A stretch of 13,309 bases of DNA from Bacteroidota bacterium (lineage in GTDB: Bacteria; Bacteroidota; Ignavibacteria; Kapaibacteriales; UBA2268). The notes beneath the pieces are model-generated. The model was given only the letters and a program-made list of their open reading frames with translations, did not search any database and was not told the DNA's origin. The translations under genes and the position numbers were made by a program. Shown here one piece after another: positions 7,474-13,309 of the stretch. Numbering within the stretch: the first letter of the stretch is position 1; the number at the start of each line of letters is the position of its first letter. The stretch spans positions 1 through 13,309 of the forward strand of contig JAJRPT010000070.1 in NCBI GenBank assembly GCA_024280675.1. Reading direction: 5' to 3'.

Positions 7474-9924
7474 ATGGCAGAAAATGAAAAATTGATTGAC
7501 TCAATCGAAAATGCAGACAATAAGAAAATAGATGTTCCAAGCAAACTTACGGTCTTGCCTCTAAGAGATATTGTGATTTATCCAAACATGATTTTTCCAG
7601 TGCTAATAGGAAGAACTTCATCACTCAAAGCGGTTTCAGAAGCCGTCGAGCGTGATAAATTTATATTTGTGGTGAGCCAAAAAGCCTCCTCGACAGAAGA
7701 ACCAGGCTTCAATGATATTTATAAATATGGGACAATAGCAAAGATTATTCAAGTGCTTCGCCTTCCCAACAATTTACTAAAAGTGCTAGTGGAAGGAATC
7801 TTTCAGGCAAAGATAAAAAAGACACTTGCTAACAAAAATTTCCTCGAAGCCGAAATTAGCCAAGTCCCCATTAAATTCAATCCAGAAGACAAAGAAACCG
7901 AAGCATTAATCAGGCACAATGGCTTTTTGTTCAAGGAATATATCCAAGAAAATCCAGAGCTTCCCCCGGACATTATTGGTGCGTTCGATAACATTGACGA
8001 CCCTGTGAAAAAGCTCTACTATGCGGCCGCCAATGTTGGCTCGAAGCCAGAAAAAAAGCAGGTCATACTTTCCAAAAGATCACTCAAGCAACAATATTTT
8101 GCACTTTCTTCTTTAATTTCAGAAGAGTTGGAGCTGCTCAAAATTGAGGATGAAATCGATGTTAAAGTAGCACATTCTATTCAGAAAACCCAGAAGAAAT
8201 TCTATATACAAGAGCAAATCCGTGTTCTACAAACCGAGCTTGGGGACGAATCCGAGCTTAGTCCTGAGCTATTGTCTTTGAGAAAATCTATCAACGAGGC
8301 AAAGCTCCCTCCTTTGGCAAAAGAAAAAGTAGAAGAGGAATTTGCGCGGCTGAAGAAAACACCAACAATGAGTCCAGAATATTCTGTCAATCGTACCTAT
8401 TTAGAAGTATTGGTCTCACTTCCTTGGAACAAAGCAAGCCAAGACAATCTCTTGACCTATCACGCAAAAAAAATTCTTGACGAGGATCATTATGCACTAG
8501 AAAAACCCAAAGAACGAATCTTAGAATTTATTTCTGTACTGAATTTAGCTGGAAAACTAAAACGACAAATAATTTGCTTTGCAGGTCCTCCCGGTGTTGG
8601 GAAAACTTCTCTTGCAAAGTCAATCGCCCGTGCCACCGGCCGAAAGTTTATTAGGATTTCTCTGGGTGGAGTTCGTGATGAAGCAGAAATCAGAGGCCAT
8701 AGAAGGACTTATATTGGTGCGATGCCAGGGAAAATCATTCAAGCTATGAAAAAAGCTGGGACTAAAAACCCTGTTATATTACTAGATGAAATTGACAAGA
8801 TGAGTATGGATTTCAGAGGCGACCCTTCATCGGCACTACTTGAGGTACTCGACCCTGAACAAAACATAAACTTCTCAGACCATTATTTGGAAACCGAATA
8901 CGATCTTTCCAATGTCATGTTTGTTACCACCGCAAATGTCAAATATGACATACCTGTTCCACTCCTGGACAGAATGGAAGTTATTGATTTGTCCTCATAC
9001 CTTGACCCAGATAAATTAGAAATTGCAAAAGGTCATATATTGCCAAAGCTATTAAAAGAGTATGGTCTGGATGAACTCAATATTGAATTCAAAGACGAGG
9101 CATTGCTTAAATTAATTGAAGAATACACTCGTGAGGCTGGGGTTCGCAATCTTGAGCGTTCGATTGCTTCGGTATTGAGGAAGATGGCAAAGGAGATAGT
9201 CTCAGATTATGACTCAAGTCGCAAATCTAAATCATACAGAAAGAAAGCTCTTTATAAAAACCCGAATTTTAAAAAAAATATGTTGGACAAGAAATTTGTG
9301 ATTACAGAGAAGAAAATCGAGTATTATCTCAAAACTCCAAAATACAGAAACAAACCAGAGGATACTCAAGACAAAATTGGTGTAGCTCGTGGGCTTGCAT
9401 GGACTTCGGTTGGTGGGGACACTATGCCGATTGAAGTGACAATTATGACCGGGATTGAGAAGCTAACACTCACAGGAAAGCTGGGCGATGTGATGAAAGA
9501 ATCTGCCCAAACTGCACTATCTTATGTGCGTTCTAATCTAAAATCCCTTGGTGTTCCTCAAGCATTTAACAAAAAACGTGAAATCCATATCCACGTACCA
9601 GAAGGTGCTATTCCAAAGGATGGACCATCGGCTGGAATTACAATGACTCTTGCACTCATTTCGGCTGCCAGAGAAATCCCTCTACGGGGCGATGTGGCCA
9701 TGACTGGTGAGGTTAATCTCAGAGGAAATGTCACGCCAATTGGCGGGCTGAGCGAAAAACTTCTTGCCGCCAAAAAAGAAGGTATGAAAACTGTACTAAT
9801 CCCATTTGAGAATAAAAGAGATTTAGAGGAAGTAAATAAAACCATTCTCGATAGCCTAGAGATTATTCCTGTGAAGAATATTTTGGAGGCAATGCCTGTT
9901 GTTTTTGGAGAAAAGAATAAATAA
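7474..9924 (+). CDS. lon: ATP-dependent Lon protease
   Basis: Lon is a cytoplasmic hexameric AAA+ serine protease that degrades misfolded and regulatory proteins. The 816-residue protein is complete. It has an N-terminal LON substrate-binding domain (about 24-225, starting LTVLPLRDIVIYPNMIFPVLIGR), a coiled helical region, the AAA+ module with Walker A GPPGVGKT (371-378) and Walker B VILLDEID (434-441, D438 and E439), and the protease domain with catalytic S719 in PKDGPSAG and K762 in GGLSEKLLAAKK, spaced 43 residues apart as in E. coli. A lysine-rich linker (about 585-630) precedes the protease domain. The ATG start has no clear ribosome binding site. No CIRCE or other known heat-shock element was recognised upstream. 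Confidence 0.98.
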   Translation: MAENEKLIDSIENADNKKIDVPSKLTVLPLRDIVIYPNMIFPVLIGRTSSLKAVSEAVERDKFIFVVSQKASSTEEPGFNDIYKYGTIAKIIQVLRLPNNLLKVLVEGIFQAKIKKTLANKNFLEAEISQVPIKFNPEDKETEALIRHNGFLFKEYIQENPELPPDIIGAFDNIDDPVKKLYYAAANVGSKPEKKQVILSKRSLKQQYFALSSLISEELELLKIEDEIDVKVAHSIQKTQKKFYIQEQIRVLQTELGDESELSPELLSLRKSINEAKLPPLAKEKVEEEFARLKKTPTMSPEYSVNRTYLEVLVSLPWNKASQDNLLTYHAKKILDEDHYALEKPKERILEFISVLNLAGKLKRQIICFAGPPGVGKTSLAKSIARATGRKFIRISLGGVRDEAEIRGHRRTYIGAMPGKIIQAMKKAGTKNPVILLDEIDKMSMDFRGDPSSALLEVLDPEQNINFSDHYLETEYDLSNVMFVTTANVKYDIPVPLLDRMEVIDLSSYLDPDKLEIAKGHILPKLLKEYGLDELNIEFKDEALLKLIEEYTREAGVRNLERSIASVLRKMAKEIVSDYDSSRKSKSYRKKALYKNPNFKKNMLDKKFVITEKKIEYYLKTPKYRNKPEDTQDKIGVARGLAWTSVGGDTMPIEVTIMTGIEKLTLTGKLGDVMKESAQTALSYVRSNLKSLGVPQAFNKKREIHIHVPEGAIPKDGPSAGITMTLALISAAREIPLRGDVAMTGEVNLRGNVTPIGGLSEKLLAAKKEGMKTVLIPFENKRDLEEVNKTILDSLEIIPVKNILEAMPVVFGEKNK

Positions 9925-9939
9925 TTTTTGCTGATTCGC

Positions 9940-9975
9940 ATTCATAATCCTTCAAGCCTTTGGGCGATTATGAAT
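9940..9975. repeat. 10-bp perfect inverted repeat across the lon/recQ convergent junction
   Basis: ATTCATAATC (9940-9949) and GATTATGAAT (9966-9975) pair perfectly. The 16-base loop can form a small inner GCC/GGC stem. One arm contains the recQ stop codon and the last two sense codons. No T-run follows on either strand, so it is not a typical intrinsic terminator, but it may still end or stabilise the two convergent transcripts. Confidence 0.6.
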
Positions 9976-11407
9976 CCAAATCACAATTACCACAATCTTT
10001 ATTTTTGTAATTCTCAAATCCAAAATAATTTGCTATGAAGGCATGTCTGCATTTTTCTTCTTTATAATAGTTTACCATATCGAGCAGTCTCTTTTGGTCA
10101 GAAAGAAGCTTCTTGGCAAGATGATCTTTATCGAAAAGTTTCTCGGGGAAATCTCCTGTGAGACTGAGGTTACTTTTTTGAAGTGACCCTTGGGTGGCTC
10201 CATACCTCTCCAGCATAGCAAGTGCGGTTTCTAGCCGAAAATCATTTTTATTTTTAAAAACTAGCTGTTCCCGAAGATAATCACTTCCCTCGGAGTTTAC
10301 CTTTTCGATATTATCTTCAAGCATGGCATAGAGTCTGGCGTAGAACTTCTCATCGGGGTTTGACCAAGCGATGAACTGCATTTGTTTTGAAATATCCTCT
10401 TGGCAATACAGAAGTAAACAAAGTGAACCCAAGCCATCCCGGCCAGCCCGACCAATTTCTTGGTAGTATGACTCTACAGAGTTTGGCAACTCTGCGTGAA
10501 TAATAAAGCGAAGATTATGCTTGTCAATGCCCATCCCAAATGCGTTGGTTGCAAGTATTAATGTGTCATTGTCGGTAAAATCTTTTTGAGTTCGACGACG
10601 CTGGCGATGAGGAAGTTTCCCGTGATAAATTATATGCGGAATTTTATTTCTTTCAAGCATTTCTGAAAAATTCTCAAGTGTTTTAATAAGTGAAAAATAA
10701 ATAATCCCCGCACCACTGTAATGCTCTAAAGCTTGCAAGATTGCAGCGGTTTTTTCATCATCTGAATAAGTGTCAAGTGCCTCAAGCCTGAGATTTGGAC
10801 GGTCGATTCCGTGGTTAAATATCTTTATTTCATCTTCTTCTAGTCCAAGTGATTTGATTATATCTGTTTGAACGATTGGGGTTGCCGTTGCGGTCAAAAC
10901 GATAGTAAGTGGATTTCCGATTATCTTACGAAATTCAGCGGTCCGTGAGTAGTTTGGGCGAAAGTCATGTCCCCAAGAAGAAATACAATGAGCTTCATCG
11001 ATTGCTAGTAGCGAAATATTTGCTTTGCTTATTTCGCTCACAAAACTACGCACCCGGAATCTTTCTGGACTGACGTAGAGAATTTTTATTTTCCCCGCTA
11101 GAAATGCCCTCAGTCTGGATTCTTTTTTTTCTTTTGAGATGGACGAGTTGATAAAATCTGCAGGAATATTCTTTGCTTTTAATTTACTAACTTGGTCTTG
11201 CATAAGAGCTATGAGCGGGCTTATCACAATGGTTTGCCCCTCTGATATCAAAGACGGCAACTGGTAGCAAATTGATTTTCCACCGCCCGTTGGCATAAGA
11301 AGCAAGCAATGTTTTTTTTCCTCTATTAATGTTTTTATAACCGCCTCTTGCCCGTCTTGGAATGAGCTGTGACCGAAATATTTTTCTAAATGTTTTTGAT
11401 AAGCCAT
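9968..11407 (-). CDS. recQ: Short RecQ-family ATP-dependent DNA helicase
   Basis: RecQ unwinds DNA 3' to 5' in recombination repair. Visible motifs are motif 0 FQDGQEAVI (16-24), Walker A MPTGGGKS (38-45, K44), SPLIALMQDQ (63-72), DEAH (137-140) with the RecQ-specific aromatic-rich loop HCISSWGHDFRP, TATATP, ATNAFGMGIDK and QEIGRAGRDG (316-325). About 100 residues follow, including a winged-helix-like stretch around 388-410. The protein ends with a zinc-binding-like segment CRHAFIANYFGF...DCGNCDLDS. Three of the expected four cysteines are present (453, 472, 475); the last is replaced by D478 and the protein stops one residue later. At 479 residues it lacks the HRDC domain, and the order helicase, linker, zinc motif differs from E. 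coli RecQ. The ATG start lacks a clear ribosome binding site. Confidence 0.95.
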   Translation of the reverse strand: MAYQKHLEKYFGHSSFQDGQEAVIKTLIEEKKHCLLLMPTGGGKSICYQLPSLISEGQTIVISPLIALMQDQVSKLKAKNIPADFINSSISKEKKESRLRAFLAGKIKILYVSPERFRVRSFVSEISKANISLLAIDEAHCISSWGHDFRPNYSRTAEFRKIIGNPLTIVLTATATPIVQTDIIKSLGLEEDEIKIFNHGIDRPNLRLEALDTYSDDEKTAAILQALEHYSGAGIIYFSLIKTLENFSEMLERNKIPHIIYHGKLPHRQRRRTQKDFTDNDTLILATNAFGMGIDKHNLRFIIHAELPNSVESYYQEIGRAGRDGLGSLCLLLYCQEDISKQMQFIAWSNPDEKFYARLYAMLEDNIEKVNSEGSDYLREQLVFKNKNDFRLETALAMLERYGATQGSLQKSNLSLTGDFPEKLFDKDHLAKKLLSDQKRLLDMVNYYKEEKCRHAFIANYFGFENYKNKDCGNCDLDS

Positions 11408-11425
11408 GTTTAAAATTTTTGAACT

Positions 11426-11440
11426 GATAATTAGATTATC
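11426..11440. promoter_or_regulatory. GATAAT-TAG-ATTATC inverted repeat between recQ and the MBL gene
   Basis: A 6-bp perfect inverted repeat with a 3-base centre lies 19 bp upstream of the recQ start, in the 103-bp divergent region before the hydrolase gene. Position and symmetry fit an operator, but the AT-rich sequence could produce it by chance. Confidence 0.25.
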
Positions 11441-11510
11441 TCTTGTAAATTGAATTTTTGTAAGTGCAAATTAGCTAAAATAGTTGTCCAAAAAGAGTCT
11501 GGAAAAGAAA

Positions 11511-12356
11511 ATGCAAATAGGAAAATTTAAAATCACAAGTATTGAGACTGGGCGTTTTGCCCTTGATGGTGGGGCAATGTTTGGAGTAATTCCCAAATCA
11601 CTTTGGCAGAGAGCCTACCACAAGGGCGATGAGCGGAACCGAATTCCACTCACCGCACGTTTGCTTGTGGTGGAGTGGGACGAGAAGAAAATGTTGATTG
11701 ATACAGGAATTGGCACAAAGTATGACGAGAAATTTGCCAATATTTATGACATAGAAGAGGGGAAAATAGATGTAGAATGGGCACTTGGAGAAAAAGGATT
11801 TACCGCAAGTGACATAAGCGATGTGGTGCTGACCCATCTTCATTTTGATCACGTGGGCGGAGCCACTAAAATTGAAAATGGCAAACTTGTTCCAACCTTT
11901 CCCAATGCAAAGTACCATGTCCAAAAAGAACAATTTGCTTGGGCAATGAAGCCGTCCGTCAAAGACAGAGCCTCTTATACGAGCGATAATTATTTGCCAC
12001 TTGAGAGGGAAGGTTTGCTCGAACTTGTGGATGGGACTGGGGATTTGTATTCGGGAATAAAATTGATTTCCACAGATGGGCACACAAAAGGGATGCAGCT
12101 TGTTGAAATTGAAGATGAGGGAGAATCCTTGCTTTATGTGGGTGATCTTGCTCCGACGACGGCTCACCTGCCCTATGCTTACGGCATGGGATATGACAAT
12201 GAGCCACTCAAAACGATTACAGAAAAGCAAGAACACTTTACTCGTGCTGAAGGCAAAAATTCAGTATTATTTTTTGAGCATGATGTTTTCACCATTGCCG
12301 CAAAAATTGAGTCAGGTAAACGTGGCTTTGTGGTAAAAGAAACAATTACATTTTAA
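11511..12356 (+). CDS. Metallo-beta-lactamase-fold hydrolase, lactonase-like
   Basis: The 281-residue protein shows the full two-metal MBL site: H109, H111, D113 and H114 in THLHFDHVGG, H191 in DGHTKG, D212 in YVGDLAPT, and H257 in FEHD. An early D64 sits in MLIDTGIG. The arrangement, with an N-terminal segment facing the site and a GHTxG loop, resembles N-acyl-homoserine-lactonase-type and related hydrolases; the true substrate cannot be read from sequence. No signal peptide is seen, so it is cytoplasmic. The frame extends upstream to a TTG at 11484, but the ATG at 11511 is preferred because GGA lies nine bases ahead of it and the fold starts right after. A Rieske gene follows 8 bp later and is likely co-transcribed. 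Confidence 0.88.
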   Translation: MQIGKFKITSIETGRFALDGGAMFGVIPKSLWQRAYHKGDERNRIPLTARLLVVEWDEKKMLIDTGIGTKYDEKFANIYDIEEGKIDVEWALGEKGFTASDISDVVLTHLHFDHVGGATKIENGKLVPTFPNAKYHVQKEQFAWAMKPSVKDRASYTSDNYLPLEREGLLELVDGTGDLYSGIKLISTDGHTKGMQLVEIEDEGESLLYVGDLAPTTAHLPYAYGMGYDNEPLKTITEKQEHFTRAEGKNSVLFFEHDVFTIAAKIESGKRGFVVKETITF

Positions 12357-12364
12357 AAGAAATT

Positions 12365-12766
12365 ATGGCAATTCTATTTGACGAAGAAATAATTGATGGG
12401 AAGAAATATTTAAAAATATGCCCATCATCGGAAGTTTTTGAGAGGGTTGGAAAGCAAGTCCACTTTGACGGCTCCGATGATATCTACCAAGTGGCAATCT
12501 TCCGAATTGAAAATAAACTCTATTGCACCACCAACCACTGCCCACACCAAAACGCAGCTGAAATTTTCAATGGAGTGTTGAAAGGTCTGAGTGTGACTTG
12601 TCCACTTCATGGCTGGACTTACAATATTGATGATGGGTCGAATGCCGAACCTAAACGTGGACTCAAAAAGCTCACAACATTTGAAATATTTGAGAAGAAT
12701 AATTGGGTCTTTATTGAATACCCAAATATTCCAATCCCCCGCTGGCGGTCACCCAGTGGCTCTTGA
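12365..12766 (+). CDS. Small Rieske [2Fe-2S] protein
   Basis: The 133-residue protein has one Rieske domain. The cluster ligands are C59 and H61 in NHCPHQNA and C79 and H82 in TCPLHGWTY, 17 residues apart between the pairs. Such stand-alone domains act as ferredoxins or as NirD-like electron-transfer subunits. There is no signal peptide or membrane anchor, so it should be soluble in the cytoplasm. It starts 8 bp after the MBL-fold gene, with AAAGAA as a weak ribosome binding site, which suggests a shared function as electron donor or partner (inference). The last dozen residues, IPIPRWRSPSGS, come from an unusually GC-rich stretch that forms a hairpin. The tail may have been altered when the adjacent repeat arrived. 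The stop is 10 bp before the core of the repeat. Confidence 0.88.
   Translation: MAILFDEEIIDGKKYLKICPSSEVFERVGKQVHFDGSDDIYQVAIFRIENKLYCTTNHCPHQNAAEIFNGVLKGLSVTCPLHGWTYNIDDGSNAEPKRGLKKLTTFEIFEKNNWVFIEYPNIPIPRWRSPSGS
12739..12759 (+). repeat. GC-rich hairpin within the 3' end of the Rieske gene
   Basis: CCGCTGG (12739-12745) pairs with CCAGTGG (12753-12759), with one G-T pair, around a 7-base loop. The stretch from 12736 to 12760 is much richer in G+C than its surroundings. It ends five bases before the stop codon. No T-run follows directly, so a terminator role is doubtful. Confidence 0.4.
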
Positions 12767-12776
12767 AACTTTTACC

Positions 12777-12810
12777 GTTTCAAACCTTGAGTCTACAGAT
12801 TTGTGATTAC
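12777..12810 (+). repeat. Direct repeat, copy A (left flank of hicBA)
   Basis: This 34-bp sequence recurs at 13273-13306 in the same orientation with 31 of 34 bases identical. The last 20 bases, GTCTACAGATTTGTGATTAC, are identical. The three differences are all transitions. Similarity continues leftwards for 7 bases to 12770 (five of seven). The copy begins 10 bp after the Rieske stop and ends one base before the hicA stop codon on the other strand. It has no internal inverted symmetry. Confidence 0.9.
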
Positions 12811-12811
12811 T

Positions 12812-12994
12812 TTATGCCTTTAGCCCAGCATCTTTTAATATTGCGTGTAGCGTACCTTTGGGAATATCTCTTGAGTGAATTGGTATGACAAGCATTTTCC
12901 CACTTGCATTTTTGTAAATGGCATGGCTACCTGATTGCCTGTTGAAAGAAAACCCTTCTTTCTTTATAATTTTAATTAGTTCTCTTGATTTCAT
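12812..12994 (-). CDS. hicA: HicA toxin, mRNA interferase
   Basis: HicA toxins are small double-stranded-RNA-binding-domain proteins that cleave mRNA and stop growth until neutralised by HicB. The 60-residue product is normal length. It shows the family pattern: KSRELIKIIKKEGFSFNRQSGSHAIYK with the catalytic histidine H24 in GSHAIY, then VIPIHSRDIPKGTLHAILKDAGL. It is the second gene of a hicB-hicA pair, its ATG overlapping the hicB stop by four bases (ATGA), which couples toxin synthesis to antitoxin translation. Its stop codon is one base from repeat copy A. There is no sign of truncation, so the toxin is probably functional. Confidence 0.94.
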   Translation of the reverse strand: MKSRELIKIIKKEGFSFNRQSGSHAIYKNASGKMLVIPIHSRDIPKGTLHAILKDAGLKA

Positions 12995-13179
12995 TCTGAG
13001 AACTGAAGTGATTGTTCTAATATATTTTTTTCTAACTCCACTTCTAAATATAATTTCATTGCATCTTTTAGATTTTCCATAGCTTCGGCGACAGTCACTC
13101 CATGGGTATGGCAGCCAGGTAATTCAGGAATCCAAGCATGGAACTCATTGCCGTCTTTTTCAATTTTAAATGTTATCAT
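12991..13179 (-). CDS. hicB: HicB antitoxin, short form
   Basis: HicB binds and neutralises HicA. The 62-residue protein matches the N-terminal partial RNase-H-like domain: FKIEKDGNEFHAWIPELPGCHTHGVTVAEAMENLKDAMKLYLE, with the hallmark PELPGC at 18-23. Only about 18 residues follow the domain, so the C-terminal helix-turn-helix or ribbon-helix-helix DNA-binding domain of longer HicB proteins is absent. It is the first gene of the pair, the reverse of the E. coli hicA-hicB order. The ATG is taken as the start; no ribosome binding site is seen before it. How the operon is autoregulated without a DNA-binding domain is unclear. Confidence 0.93.
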   Translation of the reverse strand: MITFKIEKDGNEFHAWIPELPGCHTHGVTVAEAMENLKDAMKLYLEVELEKNILEQSLQFSE

Positions 13180-13272
13180 GATGGGTAAAAAAAATATGTT
13201 TAATAAACACAGAACACCACACGTAAGATTTAATTATATATTGCCTAGGAGTTAATAAATTCATATTTTATT
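13180..13272 (-). promoter_or_regulatory. hicBA upstream region with possible promoter
   Basis: These 93 bases between hicB and repeat copy B must contain the hicBA promoter if the unit is self-sufficient. On the minus strand a perfect TATAAT (complement of 13233-13238) lies about 54 bp before the hicB start, but no good -35 hexamer is seen 16-19 bp further up. A CCTAGG palindrome (13245-13250) lies just upstream of the TATAAT, and an imperfect GTGTGGTGTTCTGTGT stretch lies between it and the start. Confidence 0.3.
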
Positions 13273-13306
13273 GTTTCAAATCTTAGGTCTACAGATTTGT
13301 GATTAC
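13273..13306 (+). repeat. Direct repeat, copy B (right flank of hicBA)
   Basis: This is the second copy of the 34-bp repeat, 31 of 34 identical to 12777-12810 and in the same orientation, 496 bp away. It differs at 13281, 13285 and 13286. It lies 93 bp upstream of the hicB start. Only three bases follow before the window ends and they do not match copy A, but the edge prevents a full view of what lies beyond. Confidence 0.9.
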
Positions 13307-13309
13307 AAG

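Noticed and set aside
11484..11510. TTG-initiated extension of the MBL-fold hydrolase (9 extra residues)
   Set aside because: The ATG at 11511 has a GGA element nine bases upstream and is followed at once by the fold; the extension is lysine-rich and has no ribosome binding site of its own.
11598..12236. 212-codon antisense frame within the MBL-fold gene
   Set aside because: It lies entirely opposite a well-supported gene with intact catalytic motifs, and its sequence shows no domain or start signal.
12741..12810. Frameshift of the Rieske gene, with the true C-terminus in another frame running into the repeat
   Set aside because: The alternative frame reads into the repeat with no Rieske-like sequence, and the cluster motifs and fold are complete before this point.
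12777..13306. Integron attC sites or a CRISPR array
   Set aside because: There are only two copies about 500 bp apart, with no GTTRRRY/RYYYAAC core sites, no palindromic structure and no regular spacers.

Overview
The window looks like a chromosomal segment from a low-GC, Gram-negative bacterium with an outer membrane. It carries an LptC-like lipoprotein and a LolA/lipoprotein-sorting-like secreted protein. Several proteins (the LolA-like protein, the CDF transporter, the RecQ with a C-terminal zinc motif) resemble the Bacteroidota/Chlorobiota side of the tree, including Ignavibacteria- or Kapabacteria-like lineages. That placement is inference from protein style; no rRNA or other marker is present. 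Shine-Dalgarno sequences are weak or absent for most genes, and several genes can only start at TTG.

Layout, left to right. The C-terminal part of thyX (5' end outside the window) is followed 21 bp later by a secreted LolA-like protein, both on +. A strong two-way terminator separates them from the HU gene on the - strand. Then comes a tight minus-strand envelope operon, transcribed lptC > tpiA > pgsA > pgpA, with start/stop overlaps. Acetyl-CoA synthetase (acs) is divergent from it on +, and a zinc-type CDF exporter lies on -, convergent with acs. The lon protease gene is divergent from the exporter, and the 97 bp between them holds a perfect 14-bp palindrome. A short recQ on - converges with lon. 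A plus-strand pair follows: a lactonase-type metallo-beta-lactamase-fold hydrolase and, 8 bp later, a small Rieske protein. Last is a minus-strand hicB-hicA toxin-antitoxin pair.

Most of the window is ordinary housekeeping. TpiA makes triose phosphate next to the PgsA/PgpA phosphatidylglycerol branch and an LPS-export component; Acs activates acetate; Lon, HU and RecQ handle protein quality, nucleoid structure and DNA repair. The accessory part is the right end. The hicBA pair sits between two direct copies of a 34-bp sequence (31/34 identical, all differences transitions), one copy ending a single base before the hicA stop codon and the other running to within 3 bases of the window edge. This looks like a small inserted cassette or a gene caught between two copies of a dispersed repeat. 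It is the most interesting structure seen.

There is no gene-free stretch longer than 300 bases. The largest gaps are 166 bp (HU/pgpA), 126 bp (LolA-like/HU), 122 bp (lptC/acs) and 130 bp (right end). No tRNA, rRNA, CRISPR array or transposase was seen.
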